Origin: Nereocystis luetkeana
Taxonomy: Eukaryota; Sar; Phaeophyceae; Laminariales; Laminariaceae
NCBI GenBank assembly: GCA_031213475.1
Contig: JARUPZ010000018.1
Span: 372,001 to 436,000 of the forward strand
DNA length: 64,000 nt
Reading direction: 5' to 3'
Part shown: positions 35,020 through 46,969 of the stretch, one piece after another
How the letters are laid out: each line of letters begins with the position of its first letter
Numbering within the stretch: the stretch's first letter is position 1
The notes under the pieces: model-generated
Database searches by the model: none
What the model saw: only the letters and a program-made list of their open reading frames with translations
What the model was told of the DNA's origin: nothing
Position numbers and translations under genes: made by a program

Positions 35020-36230
35020 GAACGGTTCGTCGTTTTTTTGCCATGTACCTGGTGTCATGATATACTGCTTTGTATGAGGTTGAAAGCCCGGTACCGGGTA
35101 ATTACCCGAGTCCTGGCACTGGGATCGTATTTGTAGTGCTTGAAAGGCGTATCTTAGATGGAAAACCAGGGGTTTTCCAGAGAGGCACGAACGAACGTGG
35201 TCTCAGTCTCCGTCGCGCACGAAAGGAATAAAACTGCTCTTCTATCTCTAAGCAAGCAACAACGTGAGTACCGACGAGTACCGACTTAATAAGCAGAGCT
35301 GTCCAGGGATACAAAGTCTCCCGCATGTCCTGATCTTAACATTTGGTATGATATAATACGTACGTAGTGACTCGGTACTGGGCCAGTATCTAATCTACTG
35401 GCAGTACACTGGTCCTGGCAGTATATATATCTCTCCTGTGGCTGAGGGAGGTGCCAGGATTCCCGGACTCGGCCAATTCCCGCATATGCATGTACATCTA
35501 ACCAACACACACATACATGCCTGGTATGACACAACGGAAGCCCATCGAAACGTATCGTGCGCATATTATTATATGCTTGCCTTCCGGCAAGATAGCGAAT
35601 ATCCTTCCGTAAATCAGCAGTATTCCTCACATACGCTTCTCTGCCAGCCGTTTCCCAATTTCCATTCCCCACATCGTGCGCATATTGAGAAGAGAGATAA
35701 TATAGGGCCTACATCATTCCGTACACAGCCTTTTCGCCTCTATCGCCCCATCGCCACAGATTCTCTTCGCATTTTCGACTTATTTTCCTGAGCCGATCTA
35801 TAATACCACAGTAGTATCCCGCCCCTGAACCAAACAGTGACGAATAAAATACAAAAACACTAAAAAAAAACGCCCTATCTATGCATGATGCCCAAGCGCA
35901 ACCGCCAGCAAAAGGGTGGCAGTCTGAACCGAAATATAGGGATAGCTATAGCATGTAAATATTCAGCCCAAAATTCCTTATATTTTGGGTCATTCATAGT
36001 GGTACCTTTTTCTTGAGATACGGCCCAAAATCAACGATTTGTTTTTTCCCTACCAGTGTGTCGGAGCCAAATGGCGTAAAACACGTACGTCCGGCATGGG
36101 GCATCTCCAGCGGAGTAATCCCGTCCCGCCTCCTCCTATTTGGTTTGGTTCTGTTCGCGCCGCAACCGCCCGCATGCCCCCCTTACCTCCCTCCGCCGTG
36201 CAACTAAACGGGCTGTCATACTTCGGGCAG
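35020..36230. other. Intergenic, nothing recognised
   Basis: No gene or element end found. AT-rich except for the last 200 bp. Confidence 0.4.
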
Positions 36231-36262
36231 GCGCGGGCGCCCTGGGTTCTCTCCGCAACGTG

Positions 36263-36517
36263 ATGTCGGCGCACACCGAGGCTTCCATGTCGTCTTGCCC
36301 GGGGAGGGGGTGGGACAAGCTCTTGGTGTTCCTGTGCGCAACCGCGAATGACTGCTGGCACCTCGTGTCGGAAGCCCTGCCCGCCGTGGAGGAGCGACAC
36401 CCGCAGGCGATGGCGGGTGGGTTTTTGACTGCGGTGGCGAGGCCGGTCGTGGTAAAAGAAGACGCATGCTTTGATAGACGTTGCATTTTTTTTGCCAACA
36501 TGTTTATTTGTGATTAG
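36263..36517 (+). CDS. Possible orphan exon or small gene (84 residues)
   Basis: The frame from ATG 36263 has GC-rich third positions like the FAS1 exons and unlike its AT-rich surroundings. The product is compositionally normal (WDKLLVFLCATANDCWHLVS, then HPQAMAGGFLTAVARPVV). The frame stays open upstream to an acceptor-like TTCGGGCAG ending at 36230, so it may instead be an internal exon. The family is not recognised. Could be a gene fragment. Confidence 0.35.
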   Translation: MSAHTEASMSSCPGRGWDKLLVFLCATANDCWHLVSEALPAVEERHPQAMAGGFLTAVARPVVVKEDACFDRRCIFFANMFICD

Positions 36518-37066
36518 GCGAGGTCCTCAACGCAAGACCTACCAAGCTTCCGGCGCCCCCCCCTCGCAAGCCTGGGGGGGGCGATGGTCCAAGAACCTGG
36601 TCGGAACTATCTGTAGGTCCCTGGCTGTTTCCCCTGGCTATCGAGCTACATACCAGTATACCTAGCCCTAGTGATACGAGTATTTATTTTTAAATCCCAA
36701 TCATTGTTCTGTACAAATTCGCTTCATGCACTCCATCGCGATGAACGATTAGGTGTGACGGTGTGCTGTTGATATGTGTTAGATATGTACGGTGTGATGT
36801 GGCACCGCCACCGCGTGGTCGTCTGAAACATGGACGGAATGAGGGAAAGCAAAACCTTTGCCGCACGATGATTAGGTGGGCAGATTATATATCTAAGAAA
36901 ATTCGCTCTCAAACAAGAAACAGGTGCCGGGGGGCCGAGGGGGGAGGGGGGGGGGGGGGGTCGGCAGTTTCTAAACCATAAAAATTCAGCCCCTTGTCGA
37001 CTGTCGCGTCGCCGCCCCTCCCCCCCCCCACCCCCCATCCCCTTTCTCCCCTTCATACAGCAGTAA

Positions 37067-37103
<37 letters not shown>

Positions 37104-37570
37104 GAAAATATTCTTCTCTCCTGCGCGGCGGCTCTTCACCACCTCCCATGATCATCACATGCATACATAGCTTTGTTGTTGTGCCACCTCTGTGGGGTAA
37201 CCTCGTCCCACCCATCATACACGCCTACTTGACATTTTCTGCTCAACTCCCTTGACCCCTCCCCCCACCTCCCACTGTGGGACTACTGCTCTCACTCACC
37301 CAACATCTATCCCCTCCATAACCCCTCTTATTCGCTGACTTACTTGCTGTTTGTTGTTGACACCCACACACAGCACAGCAGTATCCACTGCGAGAACATC
37401 ACCGACAACCGAATAATAGGGAGTACTGCTTGCTGTAGGTGTTCCCGAACCCTTACGCACAGCCCTTGACTTCACTTTTGAACATCCTTGCCCTCAAGGA
37501 CTCAGGTCGGTACGGCTGTGAGTTTTGGCTTGGTTAGTAGCCGCTAGCCAACTATCTCAACTTAGTTTAG
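36518..37570. other. Intergenic with simple repeats
   Basis: G-run near 36945, (CT)n at about 37066-37100. No gene supported. Confidence 0.45.
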
Positions 37571-37823
37571 GGTCATTCCTATCGGAGAGCTTTTTTTTCC
37601 CCCAATTTTTCGACATTTTTTTCGCGCAATTTTTCAATCTTCCATATTTTCCTGGTTTTTTTTTTTTCCCCCAAATATTGGAATGTAAACGAACTTGATA
37701 TTTTTGGTTCTGGAGAATTTCACGAATGGTGACAGAACGCCTCCGTATATTTTATTGTACGCCTCCGTATATTGATGCATATCTCCAATTATTTCCAAAA
37801 ACGCTCTCCGATAAGAATTAACC
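37571..37823. mobile_element. GGTCATTC MITE, 253 bp
   Basis: The ends GGTCATTCCTATCGGAGAGC and GCTCTCCGATAAGAATTAACC are inverted repeats. An inverted copy with the same interior (GAGAATTTCACGAATGGTGA) lies at 40765-41006; fragments at 13939 and 5075. Confidence 0.75.
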
Positions 37824-38292
37824 TTAGTTGGCCAGTCGGCTGGCGCTATTTTGGCTTCATTACGCGGACAAAATAGATTGTGAAAGGAAACAACGGCGGC
37901 CGGTTTTGCTCCGCCATCAGCACCGGCACCATCGATGGCGATGGGCTTTGGACGCGCCACGAGTCGCATGCGGTGGATGCGCCATGAGTTGCATGCAGTA
38001 GACCTCTTAGCTCTGTCACGCGAGTGGTATTCTTCCGGGGAATGAAATTGCGCATGCCGTAGCAAAGGAGAGCCTTCCGCACACAAGAAAATAAAAATAG
38101 TCGGATAGTTGGCACCGTTAGCAGCTAGCCGACTAATACCTACTACCCTCGCTGGTGACTTTTAGTAATCCAACTCACAGATTATCCGGATCTGAGCTAC
38201 GACCATCGCGGGGGGGGGGGCCATAGTAATCAGGATCCATCATGCAAACAAAAAAAAAAACCCTGAATATTCCAGTATTTGTACCGAGTGCC

Positions 38293-38370
38293 GAGTTGAA
38301 GGTGTTACCTACTGAGCTGTAGGGGTAAAAGACCGATCGGTTACCCAGCCCAGGGTAATCCTTACAACAC
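38293..38370 (-). repeat. SINE family 2 head, copy 1 (partial)
   Basis: The minus strand reads ATTACCCTGGGCTGGGTAAC, then CCCCTACAGCTCAGTAGGTA, an A-box match. The B-box half is missing. Confidence 0.6.
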
Positions 38371-38530
38371 TCTCCCCCCCCTCTGAACGGCGGGATGTTT
38401 GGGGCGTCGGTACTGTATATAACCGCACGCTGACCTACCCGCTTCGTTTCCGCACCTGGGTAACCAGGGATGTCATGTCTTTAGGGACCGCCGCGCGCAA
38501 AGCGTTTCTTCTATACTATGAAAGAACCGT

Positions 38531-38653
38531 TCGTAAGTGAGATTCGAACCCGTGCCCTGCCGACGACGCCGCATGTGAAGGGGTTTCCTGCAGAGCCATA
38601 GGGGTGAATAAACTACCGATCGATTACCCAGCCCAGGGTAATCCTTGTAACAC
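38531..38653 (-). repeat. SINE family 2 head, copy 2 (A and B box)
   Basis: The same leader, then CCCCTATGGCTCTGCAGG (altered A box) and GGGTTCGAATCTC (B box). The spacing fits a tRNA-derived Pol III promoter. Confidence 0.6.
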
Positions 38654-39365
38654 GTGAGCACGTTTGGTCCTGATTGCTACGTTCCCCCGTCGTAATAAGA
38701 GGGAGAGAAAAAAGAAGGGGCGAACACGATGAAAGGGATGAAAATAGTGAAGTAAAATGAAAAATATATATTACGCTGTCCAATAGATGTCAAGGTGACC
38801 ACGTACTGCTGTGGACGTGTGATACGATGTACGGCGGTATTGCCTGTCGCATACTTCGAAGTATTATGTGCTAAGCGATCGCTCTTCATCTGTCATTTCT
38901 TGAGCTACAGCAGTATGATACATCTGATATCATCACCACCAGGCTTGCAAAGATGAGTTTTGACTATATTTTCGATCTCACAGCTTCCAACTTGTTTTTC
39001 TTTCGTACGCGTATACACCCCATCCCTCCGCATTATTAGTATACACGATGTTGTGTGTGTACGGTTACGGCCGCGGTGTACATTCTTCCTCGAAACAGCT
39101 CCTACAACTTGAGCAGCTGTGTGAAAAGCGTTTTTTTTTGTATGTGTGATACGCTTTTGAAATGAACTAAAGGAACACCTCGCACACAGCGGTGAAGTAG
39201 AGGATTTCGTCGAAGCTCACCTTCGCAAGCTGCGTGTGCAAAACAAAAACGATCGCGCGTTACATATTATATATGACCTCGTCCAGGATATTATATAGAT
39301 CGGTGTACGTATAGAACACGTAAGTATACATGTATACCTCTCGAGAGAAAGAAAGAAGAGGTAAG

Positions 39366-39438
39366 TGGAGATGATGGGCATCGATCCCACTACCTGTCGC
39401 ATGCTAAGCGACCGCTCTACCATTTGAGCTACATCCCC
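39366..39438 (-). tRNA. tRNA-Ala (anticodon AGC), copy 3
   Basis: The 73-base sequence is identical to the other copies. No T4 tract follows immediately; the sequence after the gene is ACTTACCTCTTCTTTC, so termination may be weaker or further downstream. Confidence 0.95.
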
Positions 39439-40094
39439 ATCGTGTACGATAGTGGTTTACCCTGTTTTTTCTGAAGCTCCTTACTTGAGGAGCTCTACAT
39501 CTCACCCGAAAACTGACTTCAGCAAAAATCAAATCGCATCCCGATGAATAATCCCATAGCCCAAGCATACCATTTATTTCGTCGTCGTTTTTCGAAAACA
39601 AGATTGGCATTCCGACGATTTTGGGTGAAGGAACACCCCGTCATTCAGAAAACATTTTTAAGCGGAAATGTGCTACCCCTGTCGTAGAAAGCGTCCCCCA
39701 TGATGTGGAGCAAACGTGTGGGTTCGACCGCACAATATTTACATTATTGTTCGGAAATACTCCCATCCTGCGCTGTAGTAAGGTTGTGTGTAACGTACCC
39801 CGCGAGCGAAACGAAAGAGACAGGAAATAATATGGCAACAAACGCCACTGCTGTCATGCCACCAACGGGGGGGGGGGGGGGCGACGGAAACGCGAACGGT
39901 TCAGCACAAAAAGTCATCCAGTCCTGTGCCACAGTTTGAGGAGTACCCAATTTGGAACACGGCAATACCATAACACATTATTCTAAGTCCCACACTGCGC
40001 TGTTACGTGCTTACTTACATATTTCGAAGTGTGTGTGTTTTACGTACGTACGCGTGTATACAAACACCTCGAAAGCGAAATATTGAAAAAGGAG

Positions 40095-40167
40095 TGGAGA
40101 TGATGGGCATCGATCCCACTACCTGTCGCATGCTAAGCGACCGCTCTACCATTTGAGCTACATCCCC
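40095..40167 (-). tRNA. tRNA-Ala (anticodon AGC), copy 4
   Basis: Identical 73 bases with terminator CTCCTTTTTC. The flanks (CGAGCGAAACGAAA and CACCTCGAAAGCGAAA words) recur around copies 3 and the split gene, indicating tandem segmental duplication. Confidence 0.97.
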
Positions 40168-40656
40168 ATCATGCAACATTGCGATTTCGACCGGATTATA
40201 TTTTGGTTTTTTTTCTCGGAAGTACTCTCACCCTGCGCGGTAACAAAGTTGTTTGCACGAGCGAAACGAAAAGCAACAGAGACAGATTGTCGATCCCGCA
40301 ATGAACGCCAAGTCCCACTCTGCTGTTGTTATGTGTTTACGCACGCATATACATGACTATTAGTAGCTATAAACTCGTTTGGGCCGCTGTGGTCCGTGTT
40401 TCTTGCCCGATGGTCCTCGTCCCTTGCCCGGTGGCTGCTTCTTTTTCTTCGGCCTTCTTGAGCCTCTTTCATGTTCGTCGTTCCTGCCCGGTGGCTAGCT
40501 AACGTACGAGTAGCTGGTACGGCGAGGAACGAAAGCCTGCTGCGTTCTCCTTTTTCACCTTACGACACCCTCGCGATTGATTCTAAGATTGATTCTAAGT
40601 CAAGCCATAACCCCGGGGGAGAACCTTTTGTATTGCCTTACATACAAAACGTGTTA

Positions 40657-40761
40657 TTACGGGGGACCATAGTTAATAGGACCTATGGTGTGCATAAAAA
40701 CCTATATATTTAATCATTTTTCCTAACAATATTTGGTCCTATTAACTATGGTCCCCCGTAA
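40657..40761. mobile_element. TTACGGGGG MITE, copy 3 (105 bp)
   Basis: Near-perfect inverted ends TTACGGGGGACCATAGTTAA. Lies 3 bp from the GGTCATTC MITE at 40765. Confidence 0.8.
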
Positions 40762-40764
40762 ATA

Positions 40765-41006
40765 GGTTCATTCTTATCGGAGAGCGTTTTTTCCGTAATT
40801 TCCAAAGTTTGGAAATGATTGGAGTTATGTATCAATATGCGGAGGCGTTCTGTCACTATTCGTGAAATTCTCCAGAACCAAAAATATCAAGTTCGTTAAC
40901 ATTCTAATATTTGGGGAAAAAAATCAGGAAATATGGAAGATTGAGAAGTTGCGCGAAAAAAATGTCGAAAAATTGGGAAAAAAAAACTCTCCGATAAAGA
41001 ATGACC
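40765..41006. mobile_element. GGTCATTC MITE, inverted copy
   Basis: The reverse complement of the element at 37571-37823, with similar length and interior. Confidence 0.75.
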
Positions 41007-41058
41007 CTTCTTAGTACCTGGTGTATAAACACCTCGAAAGCGAAAGAGAGCAGAACAA

Positions 41059-41242
41059 CGGAGACGATGCATGGGCATCGATCCCACTGTTACGGAGGAC
41101 CATAGTAAACAAAACCTATGGTACGCACAAAAACCTGTATACTCGCCTATGTTTACGAACAGTATTTGGTCCTATTTACTATGGTCCCCCGTAATACCTG
41201 TCGCGTGCTAAACGACCGCTCTACGCTTTGAGCTACATCCCC
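41059..41242 (-). pseudogene. tRNA-Ala gene split by a MITE
   Basis: The 3' half (to GTGGGATCGATGCCCAT) and the 5' half (from CATCCCC reversed to the anticodon arm) are separated by the 105-bp MITE at 41090-41194, inserted at the base of the T stem. Further changes (CGGAGACG for TGGAGATG, an extra GC in the acceptor side, an altered D arm and anticodon stem) show decay. Confidence 0.85.
41090..41194. mobile_element. TTACGGGGG MITE, copy 4, inside a tRNA-Ala gene
   Basis: Ends TTACGGAGGACCATAGTAAA and ATTTACTATGGTCCCCCGTA. TA follows on the right and TG precedes on the left, probably a mutated TA duplication. Confidence 0.85.
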
Positions 41243-41481
41243 GTTGAGTGAAAAATACCGCCGCATGAAGTTTTCACGCCATCTCTATCAATGCCGGGTC
41301 GAAGCAACAACCAGGTATACACTATTACGACAGTATAGTACGTTGTTCTGATGCAAATCGTGTGTTGTCTCCCAGGTTGTGGTTGTTCTGATATAATATG
41401 GCGGACAATGTTGCTGGAAGCATAGCGAGTACATCAAGTACGTGGATTCAGGAGTGATTGTTGTTTGTTAAAGCTTCAGTA

Positions 41482-41514
41482 TGGTAGTAGTAGTAGTAGT
41501 AGTAGTAGTAATTG

Positions 41515-41546
<32 letters not shown>

Positions 41547-41575
41547 TAGTAGTAGTAGTAGTAGTAGTAGTAGTA

Positions 41576-41619
<44 letters not shown>

Positions 41620-41623
41620 ATAG

Positions 41624-41661
<38 letters not shown>

Positions 41662-41681
41662 ATAGGAGTAGTAGAAGTTGA
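41482..41681. repeat. (GTA)n microsatellite, about 200 bp
   Basis: Long GTA/AGT array with GGAGTA and ATAGTA interruptions. Confidence 0.9.
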
Positions 41682-42235
41682 TGTAGAAAATCGGGCAGTT
41701 AATGACGGAAGAGCTCTGGTGTACTGTACAAAAAAGGGAGAGGCTCCCCACGCGAAAAGCAAACAAACGTTTTTGATAGCATGTGCACATCAACTCTGCT
41801 CACTCGTAGATACATCGTGTTCCTGAGCCCCATCGATAGCCACCATATCTACCCTACTGATAAATAACGTGGAAGAAGAACAGATACTATATAGCTGTAC
41901 GTAAATGATATCACTGCTGCTGCTATAGGTGATATAATACTTGCACTCGTAGGGGAAGACAGATGCAGCGTACGAGAACACGGTGAAGGTAGACAACGTG
42001 GCCGTAGGTGGGGGTCTTTTTTTATTAAATCGGCAGCATTTTAGGCACTACTACTGTGTGTGAACAGGCCGTGGTTCGCGGGTGGTTGGTTGGCCACTAT
42101 GACGCATGGTTGGTCATAACGTCGCATGGTTAATCCGACGCGAGTCGTCTAGGGAAGAAAGGGCTGAAGTTCCCTAGCGATAAAAGTGAAGGTGCGAACC
42201 GTAGCGGGGGGGGGGGGGGGATGCTATGTGACCCC

Positions 42236-42290
42236 GGATCTAAGCTACGATTAATAGGAGGGGGAGAGAGAAACAAAGGGCGAACATCAT
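42236..42290. repeat. Paralogous empty site of the element at 38203
   Basis: GGATCTAAGCTACGATTAATA continues into GGAGGGGGAGAGAG, matching both flanks of the element at 38203-38691 without the insertion. Confidence 0.6.
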
Positions 42291-42810
42291 ATACGGGGAG
42301 AACCAAAAAAATGGTTGGTCACAATGACGCATGGTTGATGGCCACAGAGTGATGTAGTCCACAGTATACGACATACTTAAGAGGTGTATGTTCAGTTACT
42401 TTTTACTATATCATAACTGCTATGTAGCTACCAGTATGTATTATGTTGATGTGTTCTCGTGCCTATCGTATCAAGTATGATGGCATGGCATTGCATTATT
42501 GCTTTGCACTGCCTACTCTGCTTCCTGCATAACAATGTAGCATCCCTGTGGCGCAGTTTTGTGACCACATAGCTTGTTTGTATATATCTCTCTAGGACCG
42601 AAGAATCGGCACGGGCACAGGTTGTGCGGGATGTCGACGGGCAGAAAGAAGAGGGATTAATGTGAAGAACACACACACGCATTTTAACTCATCGCCAAAA
42701 ACATGCGGTTGGTCACGATCAAACATGGTTGGTGGCGGCACATTTCGCTCGTCTTCTAGGTACAGCAGTGTGAGTTGCGAACAGTAAAAAAAAAGGCTGA
42801 AAAATGAAAG

Positions 42811-42883
42811 TGGAGATGATGGGCATCGATCCCACTACCTGTCGCATGCTAAGCGACCGCTCTACCATTTGAGCTACATCCCC
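42811..42883 (-). tRNA. tRNA-Ala (anticodon AGC), copy 5
   Basis: Identical 73 bases; downstream TTTCATTTTTC gives a terminator. Confidence 0.97.
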
Positions 42884-43010
42884 ATTATTAGCGTGAGTCG
42901 GGCCGCTTACGTGGAATATACTCTAGTATTCCCCGAACTTCAGGCCTCTACCGTATGTAACGGTACCGGTACGCGTAGACGACAGCAAGCCTGATACCAT
43001 ACTATTACAA

Positions 43011-44425
43011 GGCGCTTCGCTCCGCGGGCGGCCTATACGCCGCTCGCTACACTCGTTCAGGAAGGAAAAGTACATCAAATTATGCGGAGCTGACAGAGGT
43101 TCATGATTGAGAAAAGTTTTTTTCACGATTGCAGTTGCAAACTGGCGACTTGACAATGCCAAGAGTCCCGCCGCCATGCTGCTTCAGGAGAAAACAGCTC
43201 GGACGCCACATGCGCTTCGCGTCGTGGGCGGTTCCGCCCGCTATGCTCGCTCACATCCCGTACGTACGTACATACCCCAGGCAGGGTAACTATTTTCTTC
43301 TTTTGATATACCAGTATATATGTGGTATGCACGAAAGAGAAAGCACAGCATGGCACTGCAGCACAGCAGAAACAGTGAAAATGAAACCGAAAAATTCGGA
43401 AGGAAAAAAAATCCCCGTCCCCTCTCACGTACTAGTTTTCTGCCTGATTGGAACACCTTGCAGCAGTAAAAAAACGAGACGTGGTTGCACCTCGGTTGTG
43501 ATTTTTTCCGGGGTTTTAGGCGGTGGTGCCTATAGTCGACCACCCGACCCGAACCCTAACCCTATAACTCGAACGCAATGGGGTGGCCAGTGCTTGGATG
43601 CTGCTCTTGGAAAGACTCTAGGTTCATTTGACCGGCTCGGGATGCTGTGTGGCTTGGAAAAACTTGAGCCGCTTACAAAACACCCCATAGCCAATCAGAG
43701 TGCGTGAATTGCTGCCTTGAGAAGATTCACTATCAACCTGCAACCACTACTACTGAAAAACAAAAACAAAAAACGAACAGCAGAGCTTCTCTCAGCCTCG
43801 TACGCCGCCCGCCCCTCTCGCGACCACCTACTCGCCATCGATGCGGTCCGGGTTAAGCTTTCCTCACTCTCTGCTACAGTGAGCCCCATCGCCCGCCTCG
43901 CGTTAAGCCCGGTGCACACCGTGGCCGTCGTTCGCCAGCTCGATAATGTTGGTGCTCAGACTGCGTAGCTCTCTCTGTGAACTTCAGCTTGATCGCAAAA
44001 ATAAGCACTGTGTGAATCTTATCTTGCAATTCCGAACGACCCTTACAGACTCGTACATACTCTACGTATGTATCCAAAATCACAAATGGAGGCCAGACAG
44101 AGCCCATTCATGCTTCCCTCGTGTCTCGAGGCACACGCAACGTCCAGGCGCAAAAACGGCGACCGCGCTTCTTGCAACGCCCCCTCTACCCGCCAGCACC
44201 CGCTGACACCCACGACGGCACCGGGCTCACCCGTGGTGCCGTGCTCCGAGTACACGCACGCACACGAAACCAAAAGAAGAAAAAAGGAGAAAATAACCGA
44301 AAGTGCCCGGAGAAATGGAGAAAACCAAGAACCGCTGGAAAGGTCCGGCAAGTAATAAAAGGAGGCGATTTCCAAGTGGGAGTTCTGAGAGTCCAGGGAT
44401 GTACCAACCGAGCACGCTCAGAGAG
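43011..44425 (-). repeat. Dispersed repeat family A, copy 2, with an insertion
   Basis: Collinear with 5211-6360 in the opposite orientation. About 250 bp (43465-43720) has no counterpart in copy 1; part of it (CCCGAACCCTAACCC, CAATGGGGTGGCCAGTGCTT) recurs at about 60925-60970. Confidence 0.7.
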
Positions 44426-44689
44426 TGAGATATCTGGAAGTAGTTTTATATTTCCAGCGGGTATTCCATTAGCCATCTGACAATGTGCAGCTACGCCATG
44501 AGATATCATCCACATGTCAAGGGGCTTCCTGCTTGATGACTTGTTTGTCTTGAAATGTGCTGTGGGGGGAAAAAACCCTGGAAAAAAAGACTTGAATAAA
44601 GTGTTGATATTTTGTCAGACATCGATACGTAGCTCTATAGTACAACTCATATCATAATAAGGAATCTTGGGCCGTTTTTTTTTGGCCAC

Positions 44690-45330
44690 CGAGAGCCTGA
44701 GAGGTACACAGCGGCGTCCACAGGGACCCACGGGCACGCTAGGAAGGCTCTGCTGCACTTGAGCACTCTACAGACGACACCTCTGGGCCTCTAGACCGCT
44801 GTGTTCGGGATCATCGACGGCTTGTGAGCGGAACTCGCCGCCTCAGCTCTGGGTTCAGCTCCTGCGAAGACGACAAAATGCCAGAAGTACTTGCTGCTCG
44901 TCTGTTGCACGAGTACGTACGTACCAGGCAGCAGGTTTCCAGCCCAAGACCTTGGCCGGCTGAAGCATCAGCTCACAGTAGACCTTCACCGATACACTAG
45001 GAAGCCCTCTACTACACACATAAACTCTACAGATCACACGTCCACGCCCCTTGACGGCGATGGGGTGGTACTTGTGCAGCTCTCGCATTGAGTGGTTTGG
45101 TCATCATAAGAACCCACACCTTGCTTGAACAGCGCAATTTCCTGCGGGAAGAATAAACAAAAAAGAAATCAACACTTTTTTAGAGAGGTAAACAGGTACT
45201 CACCATCTGAGACCAGCTTCGTAGTCTATCACAGTGCCTGCTGTAGACTCCCAGTGGCCTCTGCTGTAACAAACCCCTCGCCTCCTCCAATAGCCTATGA
45301 GCTCCGAGACACTTGACAGCTGCTGGGTCT
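44690..45330 (-). repeat. Dispersed repeat family G, copy 1, with intron-like segment
   Basis: The minus strand carries two coding-like blocks, CLGAHRLLEEARGLLQQRPL and EIALFKQGVGSYDDQ, on either side of a possible short intron (donor ATG|GTGAGTACC, acceptor CTTCCCGCAG). Joined, the frame stays open to a TGA. The related copy is at 59770-60465 on the plus strand. Whether this is a gene family or a mobile repeat is not settled. Confidence 0.5.
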
Positions 45331-45954
45331 ACTGCTCTCGTTCTGATCAGTGTACTCAAACAAGATGTCAACAGCAACGGCCGGGAAAACAAAAAGCCAG
45401 TCTCCGAGCGAAACCTTTGAAATAACAAAAAATGCGACGCTACCCACACCAATGGCAATGACGAGCCGTGCGCGCAACATACTCTACATAGATAGCACTC
45501 GGACAGGTGAAGGAGGCTACGTCTCTCAACACGTATTCATCATGCAAACAAGGGGCTGTCGGAAACCCTCAAAGCGGGGGGGTTCAACGAAATATACATA
45601 TGGTCAGTGCACCTTCCACGCCATATACTACACTCAGCAAATACAAACTCTGGACAGGACCAACGAGACCATTCTCCCACAATTATCCTCTTGCAAACGC
45701 GACACGTTCGAAACTTCCAAGGAGAGCGACCCGCCGAAAAATGCACGCCACCGAGCCGTCCGTGCAACATACTCTACATAGAAAACACGCAGACAGGCTA
45801 AGGGGGCCACCTCTCGAACATGGCTCTCGTTCCCACTAGTAGCCGGGAGAAATTCCAAGGGGGGGGGAAATGCCTGGTGTTTGCGTCGCCGGGGCAGGGA
45901 TGGTGCCGGGGATTTGGCCACACGAATAGCCCCCGATCGAGAGTGCAGGTGGCA

Positions 45955-46125
45955 TGTGGGCTGGCTGCATCTGCATGTGGACTGGCTGTATCTGCATCCG
46001 GGCTGGCTGCATCTGCATCCGGGCTGGCTGCATCAGGATTGGGGCTGGCTGCATCAGCATCCGGGCTGACTGCATCAGCAACCGGGCTGACTGCATCTCC
46101 ATGTGCGCTGTCTGCACGTTGCTCA
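45955..46125 (-). repeat. 21-bp minisatellite encoding Gln/Met-rich heptads
   Basis: About eight units of GCTGGCTGCATCTGCATCCGG type. On the minus strand an open frame (45836-46195) reads them as MQPARMQ-like heptads after a MSNVQTAHMEMQ start and runs into a Pro/Gly/Ile tail. The 21-bp period keeps frame. Expression is unproven. Confidence 0.6.
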
Positions 46126-46653
46126 TGTTGAACGTCTCTACCCCTCTAGGAGTAGCAGGTGGAGCGCTTCCCCTGGTCGACGTGGATTGTAACAAACGGT
46201 TGGAAGTTCACGTGGGTGCATTAATAATTTAGACCAGACGAAAACAAGGGCCCTGTCCCAGATCGCGTCGTTAACATTCCCATCAATAAGGATTTCACAG
46301 AACCAAGGGGAAGGGCTACAGACTGCAGCCACGCGCAGACCAAAGCAGAGAATCAATGTATAATAGGCAGGCGCCAGGAGACCTACGACTGTACATTATG
46401 CCTACAGCCATAGCCCATGGGCGCTGGAATAGAAACCAACGCCTGTAGAAACAGCACGGACAGTCGTTGCGGGTGGTGTGCCGACCACAGGACGTCGATG
46501 GGCAACACGACAAATCCCACAAGCATGTCTATGACAATGGATAAGATTACTAAATAGTGGCCTGGTGTTCTTAGCGAATTGAAACCTGTCTTTAGTCGCT
46601 ATATAGCCTCGTTGTACTCCTGCAACTAACTGTTGGTAGACAGAACCACAAAA

Positions 46654-46842
46654 TCAATACACCCACCTCCTACCCGTTCTCTCTTCATCGTCGTTCTCCT
46701 CGTCATCTGTTTCATAGTGGCGCTTGCTGAGGCTCATCGTTCGCTTCCTGAAGCATAGAAACACAAGAAAATAGGGCAAGTTATTATGAGCGAAGGTTTG
46801 AGCCAGGACGTCGATGGGCAACACAACAAATCCCACAAACAT
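46654..46842 (-). CDS. Microprotein of the 313-bp array, unit 2 (62 residues)
   Basis: ATG to TGA frame: a hydrophobic N-terminal half (MFVGFVVLPIDVLAQTF, then PYFLVFLCF), a basic hinge RKRT, and an acidic tail (ETDDEENDDEE) ending RRWVY. Suggests a membrane-associated or secreted small protein. Alternatively only the second half is an exon, since CTTCAG precedes GAAGCG in every unit and GGTAGGAGG could be a donor. Confidence 0.35.
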   Translation of the reverse strand: MFVGFVVLPIDVLAQTFAHNNLPYFLVFLCFRKRTMSLSKRHYETDDEENDDEERTGRRWVY

Positions 46843-46969
46843 GTCTATGACAATGGATAATATTGCTAAATGGTGGCCTGATTTTCTTGGCGAATTGAAA
46901 CCTGTCTTTAATCGCTATATAGCCTCGTTGTACTCCTGCAACTAACTGTTGGTGGACAGAACCACAAAA

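Larger units (their letters stand above)
38203..38691. mobile_element. About 490-bp inverted-repeat element carrying two tRNA-like segments
   Basis: The left end GGGGGCCATAGTAATCAGG and right end CCTGATTGCTACGTTCCCCC are related to the TTACGGGGG MITE ends. The flanks (GGATCTGAGCTACGA and AATAAGAGGGAGAGA) match a continuous stretch at 42236-42290, which is the corresponding empty site. The interior holds two inverted copies of the SINE family 2 head. Confidence 0.65.

Noticed and set aside
43555-43575. CCCGAACCCTAACCC resembling telomere repeats
   Set aside because: Only about two degenerate repeats, also present near 60935 as part of a dispersed segment; not a telomere tract.
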